Source: JBDRHL01 sp043816955 (GTDB lineage Bacteria; Planctomycetota; Phycisphaerae; Sedimentisphaerales; CAYZTY01). From it: DNA of 49,837 nucleotides. The notes beneath the pieces are model-generated. The model was not told the DNA's origin, did not search any database, and was given only the letters and a program-made list of their open reading frames with translations. The stretch spans positions 1 through 49,837 of the forward strand of contig JBDRHL010000054.1 in assembly GCA_043816955.1 (NCBI GenBank), written 5' to 3'. The position numbers were made by a program, and so were the translations under genes. How positions within the stretch are numbered: position 1 is the stretch's first letter; every line of letters starts with the position of its first letter. This document shows, one piece after another, positions 34,400 through 43,978 of this stretch.

Positions 34400-36175
34400 A
34401 TGGATGAAAAGCACGTTGGAAGAATAACTAAAGTGGCAGGCCCGGTCGTTATTGCTGAGGGAATGACGGCTGCAAAAATGTATAATGTTGTTCGCGTCGG
34501 CAAACAGAATCTTATAGGTGAGATTGTTGAACTCGAAGGCACGCAGGCATCTATACAGGTCTACGAGGAAACAGTAGGCATCGGGCCGGGCGAACCGGTT
34601 GTCGATACAGGTGAACCACTCAGTGTTGAATTGGGCCCGGGCCTGATACAGAGTATCTACGATGGTATTCAACGTCCGCTCGACTCGCTTTATTCAATGG
34701 AAGGGGCGTTTATGAGCAGGGGAAGCTCCATTCCAGGCCTTGACCGTAAGAAAAAATGGCATTTTCAACCGACAGTCAAGCCCGGCGAAAAAATCAGTGC
34801 AGGCGACATAATCGGTCAGGTTCAGGAAAGCACTCTACTTGCCCACAAGATAATGGCCCCGTTCGGAGTCGAAGGGATTATCGAAAAAATTACGGAAGGA
34901 GATTATACCGTTGAACAGCCTGTCGGAGTGCTGACAGCACAGGATGTCAAAAAAATCGATCTAAAAATGATGCATCGCTGGCCCGTGCGAAAGGCAAGAC
35001 ACATAAAAGAAAGGCTGGCGCCCAATAATATACTGCTGACCGGCCAGCGGGTCATAGATACGTTCTTCCCAATTGCCAAAGGAGGGACGGCGTGTGTGCC
35101 CGGCCCGTTTGGCACAGGAAAAACCGTTGTTCAGCACCAGCTTGCAAAATGGGTTGATGCCGACGTTGTCGTATATGTCGGATGCGGCGAACGCGGCAAT
35201 GAAATGACCGATGTCTTGACGGAATTTCCGGAACTGAAAGACCCCCGAAGCGGTGAGCCGTTAATGATGCGATCCGTACTGATCGCAAATACATCCAATA
35301 TGCCTGTAGCGGCAAGAGAAGCTTCTGTTTACACAGGCATCACTATCGCAGAATATTTTCGTGATATGGGTTATATTGTCGCTCTTATGGCTGACAGTAC
35401 CAGCAGATGGGCAGAGGCGATGAGGGAAATCTCAACACGACTGGAGGAAATGCCCGCTGAGGAAGGCTACCCTGCGTACCTGGCTGCAAGAATTGCGGCA
35501 TTTTATGAGCGGGCAGGACGTGTCAAATGTCTCGGAAGACCCGAACGACAAGGCGCTCTTTCAACAATCGGCGCAGTCAGCCCGCCAGGCGGCGATCTTT
35601 CAGACTCCGTCGTGCAGGCGACACTGCACGTGGTGAACGTTTTCTGGTCTCTGCATGGAAGACTTGCACAGCAAAGACATTTCCCGGCGATCGACTGGCT
35701 GACAAGCTATTCATTTTACAAGCAATATCTTAAGGATTCCTTCGAAGATGCCCAACAGGCAGAAGAGATGGAACAGTTTATAATCGATGCTATGGCACTT
35801 CTTGAAAAGGAATCTGAACTGCGCGAAATCGTACGCCTTGTCGGCGCAGAAGCACTTTCACCTTCGGACAGAGTCGCCCTGGAAACCGCGAAAAGTATCC
35901 GGGAAGATTATCTGCATCAGAACGCTTTTCACGATATCGACACACATAGCTCCATAGAAAAACAATACCACCTTTTGAAAACCATCCTGCACTTCCACAG
36001 GAAGTGTCTTGAAGCAATCGAAAAGGGAGTTGAAACCGCCGAACTTTTCAAGCTTGCGATTCGTGAAGATATCGCCAGGGCAAGATATATCCCCGAAGAT
36101 CAACTGGAACAGATTGCAGGAATGCATGAAAAAATTGATCAGTCTGTCGAGAAACTACAGGCTGTATCTGCGTAA
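34400..36175 (+). CDS. ntpA: V-type ATPase catalytic subunit A
   Basis: The 591-residue product carries P-loop GPFGTGKT (Lys241), the 'non-homologous' insert typical of A subunits before it (about residues 110-190), and MADSTSRWAEAMREIS and SPPGGDLSDSV in the catalytic core. It hydrolyses or makes ATP. The start at ATG 34400 follows GAAGG with 7 nt; the frame opens at 34382. It has full length and all motifs, so the head should be active. Confidence 0.98.
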   Translation: MDEKHVGRITKVAGPVVIAEGMTAAKMYNVVRVGKQNLIGEIVELEGTQASIQVYEETVGIGPGEPVVDTGEPLSVELGPGLIQSIYDGIQRPLDSLYSMEGAFMSRGSSIPGLDRKKKWHFQPTVKPGEKISAGDIIGQVQESTLLAHKIMAPFGVEGIIEKITEGDYTVEQPVGVLTAQDVKKIDLKMMHRWPVRKARHIKERLAPNNILLTGQRVIDTFFPIAKGGTACVPGPFGTGKTVVQHQLAKWVDADVVVYVGCGERGNEMTDVLTEFPELKDPRSGEPLMMRSVLIANTSNMPVAAREASVYTGITIAEYFRDMGYIVALMADSTSRWAEAMREISTRLEEMPAEEGYPAYLAARIAAFYERAGRVKCLGRPERQGALSTIGAVSPPGGDLSDSVVQATLHVVNVFWSLHGRLAQQRHFPAIDWLTSYSFYKQYLKDSFEDAQQAEEMEQFIIDAMALLEKESELREIVRLVGAEALSPSDRVALETAKSIREDYLHQNAFHDIDTHSSIEKQYHLLKTILHFHRKCLEAIEKGVETAELFKLAIREDIARARYIPEDQLEQIAGMHEKIDQSVEKLQAVSA

Positions 36176-36202
36176 TCCTACTGACAGGACCAGGAGTTCA
36201 GT

Positions 36203-37582
36203 ATGCTGAAAGAGTATAAAACCGTCGCGAGTATTTCAGGGCCTCTGATGCTCGTTGAATCTGTGGACCAGGCCAAATACGGCCATATTGTTGATATCGA
36301 ATTAGGCGACGGGTCAATAAGACACGGCCAGATTCTGCAGGTTGAAGCAGACAAAGTCCTTGTACAGGTGTTCGAAGGAACTGACGGCATCGATGTCGCA
36401 AACAGCACCGTCCGTTTCCTCACCAAGCCCCTGGAATTTTCGGTATCCCCCGACATACTGGGCAGGGTCTTTACAGGTCTTGGAAAACCGAAAGACAACG
36501 GGCCGGAAGTTATCGCTGAAAAACGCCTCAATATCAACGGAAATCCGATCAATCCCTTTGCCCGCGACTATCCAAATGAATTCATACAAACCGGTATTTC
36601 AACCATCGACGGCCTGAACCCCATGGTGCGAGGGCAGAAACTGCCGATCTTCTCCGGTGCCGGTCTGCCTCACGATAACATTGCTGCGCAGCTCGCAAGG
36701 CAGGCTACCGTGCTGGGAACGCAGGAGCAGTTTGCGGTAGTCTTTGCCGCGATGGGTATAACATTCGAAGCCGCCCATTTTTTCATAAATGACCTGAAAA
36801 ACACCGGCGCAATCGAAAGGGCTGTATTGTTCATCAACCTTGCCAATGACCCGGCAATAGAAAGGATCGCTACTCCCCGGGCAGCCATGACAGCGGCGGA
36901 GTACCTTGCTTTCGATCGTGATATGCACGTGCTGGTTATCCTTAATGACATGACCAACTACTGTGAAGCGCTGCGACAGATAAGCGCCGCCCGAAAAGAG
37001 GTACCGGGAAGACGCGGTTATCCGGGCTATCTTTATACAGACCTGGCGACAATTTACGAACGCGCAGGCAGAATCAAAGGGAAGAAAGGTTCGATCACCC
37101 TTGCTCCGGTCCTGACGATGCCTGAAGACGACAAAACTCATCCCGTGCCCGACCTGACAGGCTATATCACTGAAGGCCAAATCATTTTGTCACGCTCCCT
37201 ACATCGAAAAGCGGTATCTCCGCCTGTCGACTGCCTGCCGAGCCTGTCACGTCTAAAGGACAAAGGTATAGGCGAAGGAAAAACACGCGAAGACCATGCC
37301 GACCTTTACAACCAGCTCTATGCCGCCTATGCACGTGGAAAAGAAGCGCAGGAACTGGCGACTATTCTAGGCCAGGCCGCCTTGAGTGATGAAGACAGAA
37401 AATACATGACCTTCGCGAATGAATTTGAAACAAGATATGTCTCACAGGGATACTATGAGAACCGCTCAATAGAGCAGACACTTGATCTTGGCTGGGAACT
37501 GCTCAGCATGTTTGAAAACGCCGAACTCAAACGTATCGACATCAAGCTTATCGAAAAATACATGCCAAAATTTAGAAAATAG
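36203..37582 (+). CDS. ntpB: V-type ATPase regulatory subunit B
   Basis: The 459-residue protein is homologous to A but lacks a P-loop Lys: the equivalent segment reads IFSGAGLPHDNIAAQ, as in B subunits. Other landmarks are YKTVASISGPLMLVE at the start and PGRRGYPGYLYTDLATIYERAGR. AGGAG lies 6 nt before the ATG. It alternates with A in the hexameric head. Confidence 0.98.
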   Translation: MLKEYKTVASISGPLMLVESVDQAKYGHIVDIELGDGSIRHGQILQVEADKVLVQVFEGTDGIDVANSTVRFLTKPLEFSVSPDILGRVFTGLGKPKDNGPEVIAEKRLNINGNPINPFARDYPNEFIQTGISTIDGLNPMVRGQKLPIFSGAGLPHDNIAAQLARQATVLGTQEQFAVVFAAMGITFEAAHFFINDLKNTGAIERAVLFINLANDPAIERIATPRAAMTAAEYLAFDRDMHVLVILNDMTNYCEALRQISAARKEVPGRRGYPGYLYTDLATIYERAGRIKGKKGSITLAPVLTMPEDDKTHPVPDLTGYITEGQIILSRSLHRKAVSPPVDCLPSLSRLKDKGIGEGKTREDHADLYNQLYAAYARGKEAQELATILGQAALSDEDRKYMTFANEFETRYVSQGYYENRSIEQTLDLGWELLSMFENAELKRIDIKLIEKYMPKFRK

Positions 37583-37612
37583 ACAACAGCGGTACAATCA
37601 GGGAAAGATGAC

Positions 37613-38230
37613 TTGGAAATTAACATAAATGCAACAAGAATGGAACTGCTGGCGCTTCGGCGGCGTGTACTGCTCGCCCACCGGGGGCATCGTCTGCTCA
37701 GCGAGAAACGCGATGAAATCTCCCGCCGGCTTATCCAGGTCGCAAGACAGATAAAGCCTCTTCGCGACCGCGTGGAACAGGCTCTTCTGCAGACTTCAAG
37801 ACGGTTCATGATGGCCCGGGCGATGATGGAGCCTGAAGACATCAAGGCCGCTATGGCAATACCAACGAAGAAATTCAGCCTGGCTGTCTCCTTTGCGAGC
37901 ATCATGAGCGTTAAAGTCCCGCAGCTTGCAAAGGAAACAGCAGGCGATATCATCTGCTATGGCTTCGCGACCACCAGTGCGGAGCTTGATATTGCTCTCA
38001 AGTCGCTGGAAGAAGCCTTTGACATGCTCATCGAACTGGCGGAGAAGGAAAAACAGGCCAACCTGCTTGCAAAAGAGCTTCAGATGACCCGCCGAAGGGT
38101 AAATGTGCTCGAACATGTTGTGATTCCCGAACTGCATGATACAATAAAGTTCATCGCAGCCAAGCTTTCCGAAGTGGAACGTGACAACATCACCCGCCTG
38201 ATGAAAATCGCCGACATCATCAGGGCATAA
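37613..38230 (+). CDS. ntpD: V-type ATPase subunit D (rotor shaft)
   Basis: The 205-residue coiled protein starts MEININATRMELLALRRRV and shows RRVNVLEHVVIPELHDTIKF near the end, both diagnostic. The start is a TTG at 37613 with GGGAAAG upstream; ATG 37640 would cut off a conserved NATRM segment, so the TTG is preferred. It is the last operon gene. A hairpin at 38246-38277 follows. Confidence 0.95.
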   Translation: MEININATRMELLALRRRVLLAHRGHRLLSEKRDEISRRLIQVARQIKPLRDRVEQALLQTSRRFMMARAMMEPEDIKAAMAIPTKKFSLAVSFASIMSVKVPQLAKETAGDIICYGFATTSAELDIALKSLEEAFDMLIELAEKEKQANLLAKELQMTRRRVNVLEHVVIPELHDTIKFIAAKLSEVERDNITRLMKIADIIRA

Positions 38231-38245
38231 ATCGTACTTTCGACA

Positions 38246-38277
38246 CAAAAAAGGCCGAGCCAAATCAGTCCGGTCTT
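38246..38277 (-). terminator. Terminator between the ATPase operon and the convergent sigma unit
   Basis: Arms AAGGCCG (38251-38257) and CGGTCTT (38271-38277). On the minus strand they are followed by TTTTTTG, fitting termination of the sigma/anti-sigma transcript (one A-C mismatch in the stem); on the plus strand the stem is intact with one G-U pair but lacks a U-run. A sister element is at 40301-40332. Confidence 0.6.
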
Positions 38278-38319
38278 GCCTCTAAGGCAATTAAGTGGAA
38301 TATTTCCCCTTTCAATCTG

Positions 38320-39693
38320 TCAAATTCCGCCATCAACGACATAACGATTTGCCAAATTGTCATTTCGGACAGCAAGGTTGTGCTTTTTAACTGTTCCGTC
38401 CTTTAATTTAATCTCATAAGGCACAAACCACCCTGGGTAAAGACCCGACTTGAAAGGCTCGCCCAGCGAAATAATTTCAAGGCCGCCAAGATAGGCTTTT
38501 ATCCGTTGATCCACACCTGACATCGTCCAGAATTTCAGAAATTCATCCCAATCTTCTTGAGCACAAGCATTGAAAAAGACGGCGGCTGTCTCTTTGGGGC
38601 CCATTTTTTCATATTTTTCATTATTCGACAGAATTTCAGGTTGCTTGAATTGAATGATATTATCGGGTAGATTAAGTGTAAAAACTCCGTCATCAATTTG
38701 AGGGTTATATTCTATTTCAGTGGTTTCAAAAACAAGTACGTCATTTTGATCGTTGTGGACAATTATTTCAAAGCCTTCCAGTAATTTGGTTTCAGCATCA
38801 AAATGATAAATTTTCGTATGATCTGATGCATCAATGAATTTATTCTTAAGGTAGTCATTTTTATAATCACCTTTAGCCAGAATATCAACCTCAAGAGTGA
38901 GTTTTTCACGACCATCAGTGATTTCGTGGCCGATTAAAAGTTCTGTATTCTTGGCACTTTGTACATACTTATACTCACTTTCGAGAAGGTCTTTAATGTT
39001 AGCTATTCTTCCAAACCAATCGCAGTCATAACCCCTGATATAAGAAGAAGGCTCTGATTTTCCAACAACGTTGGGTCTTACAAGAAATATTGTTGAGTTG
39101 CCATCCATCACAAGTAATCTTCCAGGTTTTTCAACTTTCCATTTCACCAAACCTGATTCATCAACTTTCTTCCACAATTCAATTGGTACAAAATCATGTT
39201 CAAGTTTGATCAAAGAAAAGTTGTCCGCTGGTAAGGTTCTCATTCTAGCTTTTATGTGAATAGAGTTAAGATTTGAAATAGCTTCGACTGCTTGTGCAAA
39301 CACTTCGGCTGCGGATGCTGTGGGAATGGTTTTGTTGAAAACAGTCACAGTTAAAATCACCGCGACAATTATTACTGCTGCGGTGGCGAATTTAGTAATT
39401 TTGCTGTTCATGATTTTTCTCCATATTCTAAACTGACGATTGAACCTGTCAGTTTGCTTTAACTTTTCATTTTGCTCAACTATAATCCGGTTGAAAACTG
39501 CATCTTCGAGAGTGGTTTGCTGCCAGGTTTGGCTGTCAGAAGTCAATCTTTCGCTGAGTTCTTTTAACTTCTTCAATTCGGTCTGGCAACGGCGACAATC
39601 TTTCAGATGTTCTTCAACCATTTGCCTTTGTGATTCCGATACTAGGTCTTCGGTGTATTCAACTAGTTTTTCAATACATTCTGTGCAATTCAT
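38320..39693 (-). CDS. Zinc-finger anti-sigma-like membrane protein
   Basis: The 457-residue protein has an N-terminal zinc anti-sigma domain (Cys3, then His29-x3-Cys33-x2-Cys36 in EEHLKDCRRC), one membrane helix (about residues 101-122, FATAAVIIVAVILTVTVF) and an exported domain (from VFAQAVEAISNLNSIHIKAR) of LolA/RseB-like pattern plus a C-terminal part of about 95 residues (from MGPKETAAVFF). The start overlaps the stop of the adjacent sigma factor gene by 4 bp. It should sequester that sigma factor at the membrane and release it on an envelope signal. The signal is unknown. Confidence 0.8.
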   Translation of the reverse strand: MNCTECIEKLVEYTEDLVSESQRQMVEEHLKDCRRCQTELKKLKELSERLTSDSQTWQQTTLEDAVFNRIIVEQNEKLKQTDRFNRQFRIWRKIMNSKITKFATAAVIIVAVILTVTVFNKTIPTASAAEVFAQAVEAISNLNSIHIKARMRTLPADNFSLIKLEHDFVPIELWKKVDESGLVKWKVEKPGRLLVMDGNSTIFLVRPNVVGKSEPSSYIRGYDCDWFGRIANIKDLLESEYKYVQSAKNTELLIGHEITDGREKLTLEVDILAKGDYKNDYLKNKFIDASDHTKIYHFDAETKLLEGFEIIVHNDQNDVLVFETTEIEYNPQIDDGVFTLNLPDNIIQFKQPEILSNNEKYEKMGPKETAAVFFNACAQEDWDEFLKFWTMSGVDQRIKAYLGGLEIISLGEPFKSGLYPGWFVPYEIKLKDGTVKKHNLAVRNDNLANRYVVDGGI

Positions 39694-40211
39694 CTTTGCA
39701 CCTCTTTTACACCGCTTAGCAACTGCCTTAATTTTGTATAGGCTCTTGAAAGCTGTTTAGTAACCGTGCCTATTGGCATATCCAATTGCTCAGCAATCTG
39801 TGAGCAGGACTGTTCGCCGTAAAATCTTAGTAGAATTATTTCTCTGTAGGAATCCGGCAACTCGGCAATTGCTTTTTCCAGTTCATAATCTTCGTTTTTT
39901 TCTCTGCTCGCCTGCTTTTCAGGGCAGCCTGCATCGGTAAATTGCTTAGCATTTCTTAGCTGTTCTTTTGCCACCCGGTTTGCGATACCTAACAGCCAGG
40001 AATAGAACGAATCGCGTTTTTTTAATTCAGACAAGCCGAAATATGCCCGAACAAAGGTTTCCTGAACTGCTTCTTCAGCACAGCTTCTGTTGCCTAATTT
40101 ACCTGCCAGAAAGACGAGCAAAGCTGCCTGATACCGCCGAACAAGACAGCGAAATTCGTCAGGGCAGCCATTTAGACACTGCTCAATGTAGTACTGGTCA
40201 CTTTCAGCCAT
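39690..40211 (-). CDS. ECF-type RNA polymerase sigma factor
   Basis: The 173-residue product includes sigma region 2 (CAEEAVQETFVRAYFGLSEL, SFYSWLLGIANR) and region 4 (LPDSYREIILLRFYGEQSCSQIAEQLDMPIGTV). No region 1.1 or 3 is present, as expected for ECF. The ATG at 40211 follows GAGGT; an in-frame GTG two codons earlier is less likely. Coupled to the zinc anti-sigma gene (ATGA overlap). Confidence 0.93.
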   Translation of the reverse strand: MAESDQYYIEQCLNGCPDEFRCLVRRYQAALLVFLAGKLGNRSCAEEAVQETFVRAYFGLSELKKRDSFYSWLLGIANRVAKEQLRNAKQFTDAGCPEKQASREKNEDYELEKAIAELPDSYREIILLRFYGEQSCSQIAEQLDMPIGTVTKQLSRAYTKLRQLLSGVKEVQR

Positions 40212-40300
40212 CAACACCTCAAAAGCCGTTAAAGAATTCGAATCCTCATTATATAGTGCAGAATATGCTGATTTTGCGACATGAAAAATAAAAAAGTTAC

Positions 40301-40332
40301 AGAAAAGGCCGAGTCGAGGGTCGCCCGGCCTT
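40301..40332 (-). terminator. Rho-independent terminator of the upstream sigma unit
   Basis: The perfect 7-bp stem AAGGCCG (40305-40311) / CGGCCTT (40326-40332) is followed on the minus strand by TTTTCT. It ends the 41.2-41.7 kb sigma/partner unit just past the stop at 40353. Confidence 0.7.
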
Positions 40333-40352
40333 GCAAATTAAAATGTTTCGTT

Positions 40353-41207
40353 TTATTCTCTTATTACAGTGGCATCATTCGGGATTTCAAACTTGAAGGT
40401 ATTTTCTGGCAACTCTGGATTAAACGAAATCAACGTCCAATCCGAAAAAGGCTCTCCTTTGAAATCAGGATTATCCCATGATGTCCAGCGAATAGGTAAC
40501 TTTGTCTCTAAGTCGAATGTAATCACTTCGGATTTAGCAACGCTTTTGTCATACTTGCTCGGTATCGGCACTCTGTATTTGAGAATGACTACTTCTTTAC
40601 CAGTTATTTTGTCTTTACCGTACTCTAATTCCACATTTTGCATTTCTTGCTGCAAATATAAAAAGTAGTTGCTGTCCAAAAAGTCACCTATAGTTACATT
40701 TAATCTCTCGAAAATACGAACTCTCTTGGCAGATGGATCATAGTAATAGGTTCGATTTTCACTTTCATTGGCAATTATAGTATAGCCATTGTTACCGCTT
40801 TCTTGCTGAAAATCGCCAAAGAAAAATTTCCCATTACTACCTCGTCGAGCCCACATTTTTGCGTTTAATAATGTTCCTTTTTCACGAAGTATTGCTTCCA
40901 CGTAAACTGAATTGACCTTCTCGAATGCTTTAATGGTTTGCTCTATGGCATAGGCTGGCTTGGCTATATGATCTAAAATAGTAACAGCAGATGCGATAAT
41001 CAGTAAGACTGCCGCTACTGTAGCAAGTTTTGTTACTGGTTTATTCATAATTAGTCTCCAAATATCTGGTTGATGTTCAGCCGGTTTTTGTTTGTTCTGT
41101 TTTTTTGCTGCGATGAGCACATTGCTGAAAACTCTTTCATGAGTGTCCATATCAGTTTTGTAACGCAGTTTTTTTACGAGATTTTCTATATTTTCCGTCG
41201 GCCTCAT
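40353..41207 (-). CDS. Membrane protein partner of ECF sigma (anti-sigma-like, without zinc finger)
   Basis: The 284-residue protein has a cytosolic N-terminus (about 55 residues, no Cys-His zinc site), one membrane helix (KLATVAAVLLIIASAVTILD) and an exported domain of LolA/RseB-like style (AYAIEQTIKAFEKVNSVYVEA...). It is a shorter relative of the zinc-finger protein at 38320-39693. The start overlaps the sigma stop by 4 bp. By position it should regulate the sigma factor encoded just upstream, but the lack of a zinc finger leaves the mechanism open. Confidence 0.7.
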   Translation of the reverse strand: MRPTENIENLVKKLRYKTDMDTHERVFSNVLIAAKKQNKQKPAEHQPDIWRLIMNKPVTKLATVAAVLLIIASAVTILDHIAKPAYAIEQTIKAFEKVNSVYVEAILREKGTLLNAKMWARRGSNGKFFFGDFQQESGNNGYTIIANESENRTYYYDPSAKRVRIFERLNVTIGDFLDSNYFLYLQQEMQNVELEYGKDKITGKEVVILKYRVPIPSKYDKSVAKSEVITFDLETKLPIRWTSWDNPDFKGEPFSDWTLISFNPELPENTFKFEIPNDATVIRE

Positions 41208-41749
41208 TTTTCTGCCTCGCCATCCAATATTGACCGCAGTTTATCAATCCCATACCTGTACCGCCCCTGGGCTGTCTTGATCAAAATATCCCGTGCTTTG
41301 GCAATCTGCCTGAACTTCAAACCGCCCTGCAGACGTAAAATAATCACCTCTCGCTGCTCAAAAGGCAACAGCCTCATCGCCTCAGCCAGTCGCGCCAACT
41401 GCTCAGTCTGCATAGCCAGCTCAACCGGCCCGCGTGTGCTGCAAGCCGATTGCTCAACTAGCTCCAGTCCGACAGTTCCATGACGCTGCTCTTTTCGCAG
41501 CCGATCCCGCGAGCGATTCGCAACGCACGTTGCCAGATAGCCTTTCAGGCTCCCTCTGAGTTGAAAGCGCCCTATCGATTGTGCGAAGCGAACGAAAACC
41601 TCCTGCACAATATCTTCTGCGCCCCTGCTATTCCCAAGAAGGTTTGCCGCCAATGAGATCAGATCGTCGGCATATTTTTCGTAGATTTGCCGCAGGGCAT
41701 CCATCCTGCCCTGATTGAAACGCCATATAAGCACTCTGTCCTCAAGCAT
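41204..41749 (-). CDS. ECF-type RNA polymerase sigma factor
   Basis: The 181-residue product includes region 2 (GAEDIVQEVFVRFAQSIGRF, LKGYLATCVANRSRD) and region 4 (LPFEQREVIILRLQGGLKFRQIAKARDI). It is distinct in sequence from the sigma factor at 39690-40211. It is followed with 4-bp overlap by its membrane partner. The ribosome site is weak (AAAGG about 13 nt upstream). Confidence 0.92.
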   Translation of the reverse strand: MLEDRVLIWRFNQGRMDALRQIYEKYADDLISLAANLLGNSRGAEDIVQEVFVRFAQSIGRFQLRGSLKGYLATCVANRSRDRLRKEQRHGTVGLELVEQSACSTRGPVELAMQTEQLARLAEAMRLLPFEQREVIILRLQGGLKFRQIAKARDILIKTAQGRYRYGIDKLRSILDGEAEK

Positions 41750-42049
41750 CGGGCGATTCGGCCTTTTAACGTTATGTCATAACAATCGATTGCTGTATTT
41801 ATAACGCTACAGCAGTATGTTTTGCTATAAACGAAACCATTTTTTCTTTTCACACCCAATAATTCATCTTTTTTCAGTTGCCTGTCCGCGCCAAAGGGCC
41901 GAAAAATTCAGGACTTACGGACTCCTTTTGTCGTTTGTTTTTCCCTTTAACTGTCTCCATAAAATGTTATAATTCTCTTCCGAAAGCATGGACTAAAAAG
42001 AACGACGAGGTTTACCGCCTCGTTTTTTACATTAGGTACAATAGCATTT
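41750..42049 (+). promoter_or_regulatory. 300-bp intergenic region with promoter and early terminator
   Basis: TTTAAC (41946-41951), 16 nt, then TATAAT (41968-41973) gives a promoter with a start near 41980. Only 25 nt later a hairpin ACGAGG (42005-42010) / CCTCGT (42018-42023) is followed by six Ts (counting the last stem base), an intrinsic terminator 22 nt before the ATG at 42050. The layout suggests attenuation of the downstream gene or a tiny RNA of about 48 nt. The remaining part, toward the sigma gene, shows nothing clear. Confidence 0.55.
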
Positions 42050-43978
42050 ATGGCAGAACAAAACGGCCAAAAGCTCCAGAGTGTTCCAGCCAAATCATTT
42101 TTGGCGGTAGGGCCGACTCTCCATTACAGCCATGCCAATGTCTTTCGATGCTGGCTCCTGTCTCTGGCGGTATTTGTTCTAGCCTGCATGTTCTGGTCGA
42201 AATTCCTCAGCGGTTCCTTCTTCTCGTTCGATTTGTTCTTTTTCACCAGGCCGCGATTCTGGCGGCTGGGAAGGCACGTCCTTAGCCCACTGAGCATCTT
42301 TGAATACCCCTGGCATATACTCGTTCTGGGGCTGCTGATGGGGATTATATCGGTAGTGCCGATACTCGTCTCCCAACTACTCAGCTTCCGCTACAGTCTC
42401 CTTTTCATCCTTTCGGTATTCTTTATCGCCAACCTTCCTGCCTATGCCATGGTAACACTGATCTGCTGTATCGGCGCAGCCTGCAGGCCGCTGAGATTCA
42501 GATCGCGTTTTGTAGCTATCGCACTGTGCACAAGTCCGCTGGTACTATACCTCTGCCTGTTCGGAAGCGGCTGTGACCTCAAGCCCATCAGGTGGGGCTT
42601 CTGCTTTGCGCCATGGCTTTGCTCATGGCTGACCTCGCTGGCAATCGCCGGTCTCATACTCGGAATCGGGCACTTTACCCGGTACCGGCCCGGCCTGGTC
42701 TGGTCCGTAACATTGATCGTCCTGATCATTGCCTTGGCAGTTTTCAAATCCGAAATCAGCTTCGCTGAACTTTCATACCAGCAGTACATCGCCAAGAACA
42801 ACCCCGAGGAAATTGCGGAATTCCACAGCCACTCCATAACCGAAGCGTTAGACCGCACAATCACCGATCCGGCTGTCAGACAATACCTGGCTGGATTCTT
42901 CTATCCGGAAGAACCGATACTCCTGCGAAAGGCACTAAAACGGGAAATTCGCAACCAACTCGGCTTTGACCACTGGCCAAGCTGGTTCCTCACACCGCCG
43001 GAACTGCAATACCAGCAGAAAAGAGATCAGCTTCTGCAGCAGTATGACCGCTTTATCGACCCATCAAAACCATGGTGGCTGCCCGGATTTCTGTACAACA
43101 GATTTATAAACAGCAATGCCAGACGACATCGAATGCCGATTGCCCTTTACTATAAAGCCCTGCTCGGAGAAATCCGCCCTGACCTGAGTCAACTGGAACA
43201 GAAGGAAATTCTCAGTTTCTACAACGACTATCCCCATCACGAATCCATACCGACCTGGTATTACCTCTACAGGGAGTTCGGCGACAGCCTTGAATCCATA
43301 GAGGCCCGCTTGCGAATTGCTGTCAGATGGGCAGCTCAGGAGAAATTCCAGAGAGCCGATACCCTTGCTGAGGAAGCATACAACATGACCGTTACAAACT
43401 TGAATTCCTTAAACGCTGAAACGGAAAATCCCGGCTCGGTTCCCTCCTTGTTTGCGGTTTTTTATCCCCCACAAGACTCCACTATTACAGAATTCAAATT
43501 AAAGGACCTGCAGAGAAAGTTAAGAAAACTGCGAAAACTTATCAGTTCTGAAAATCTTGGAAATGATCAAAATATTCGTGCCCGACTCGCAAGATTCATA
43601 ATGCTTAATCCATACAGTGAATACTATCCACAAAAACTTGATACCCTGCTGGGCGAAGTTACACAAAAAGACCCCCTGTTCGACAACATTATCCTGGCAA
43701 AAACCATGTTAATTACCGATCCTCAGCGCCGGGCCGAAGAGTTGAAGAAACTCGCTGAAGACCTCAAACATACTGACGGCGGCATCCAGGCCCTTTATGA
43801 ACTGGCCATGCTGAAGGTACGTCTTTGGCAAAGTCAGGCCCAGATCGACTCACAAACCAAACCGGCGTACCTTGCTGAAGCCCGCGCAGTTTTACAGGAT
43901 ATTCTTACAATATATCCCCAGTGTATATTTGCTGAACAAGCCGAAACAATCCTGAACAACCTCCCGGCAACTAAATAG
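42050..43978 (+). CDS. Polytopic membrane protein with helical C-terminal half, function unknown
   Basis: The 642-residue protein has five to seven membrane helices in the first 230 residues (for example LLSLAVFVLACMFW, HILVLGLLMGIISVVPILV, LILGIGHFTRYRPGLVWSV start of the last pair). The rest is soluble, helical and TPR-like, ending in DILTIYPQCIFAEQAETIL. No family recognised; the membrane half resembles YIP1/ABC2-like planctomycete proteins in style. It is preceded by an early terminator and its last 8 bp overlap the end of the convergent acetyltransferase gene. Confidence 0.6.
   Translation: MAEQNGQKLQSVPAKSFLAVGPTLHYSHANVFRCWLLSLAVFVLACMFWSKFLSGSFFSFDLFFFTRPRFWRLGRHVLSPLSIFEYPWHILVLGLLMGIISVVPILVSQLLSFRYSLLFILSVFFIANLPAYAMVTLICCIGAACRPLRFRSRFVAIALCTSPLVLYLCLFGSGCDLKPIRWGFCFAPWLCSWLTSLAIAGLILGIGHFTRYRPGLVWSVTLIVLIIALAVFKSEISFAELSYQQYIAKNNPEEIAEFHSHSITEALDRTITDPAVRQYLAGFFYPEEPILLRKALKREIRNQLGFDHWPSWFLTPPELQYQQKRDQLLQQYDRFIDPSKPWWLPGFLYNRFINSNARRHRMPIALYYKALLGEIRPDLSQLEQKEILSFYNDYPHHESIPTWYYLYREFGDSLESIEARLRIAVRWAAQEKFQRADTLAEEAYNMTVTNLNSLNAETENPGSVPSLFAVFYPPQDSTITEFKLKDLQRKLRKLRKLISSENLGNDQNIRARLARFIMLNPYSEYYPQKLDTLLGEVTQKDPLFDNIILAKTMLITDPQRRAEELKKLAEDLKHTDGGIQALYELAMLKVRLWQSQAQIDSQTKPAYLAEARAVLQDILTIYPQCIFAEQAETILNNLPATK

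Noticed and set aside
38231..38319. Two near-identical GGCCGAG segments (38253 and 40307) as a mobile repeat
   Set aside because: Each is the arm of a terminator next to a sigma unit; the similarity is explained by duplication of these units.
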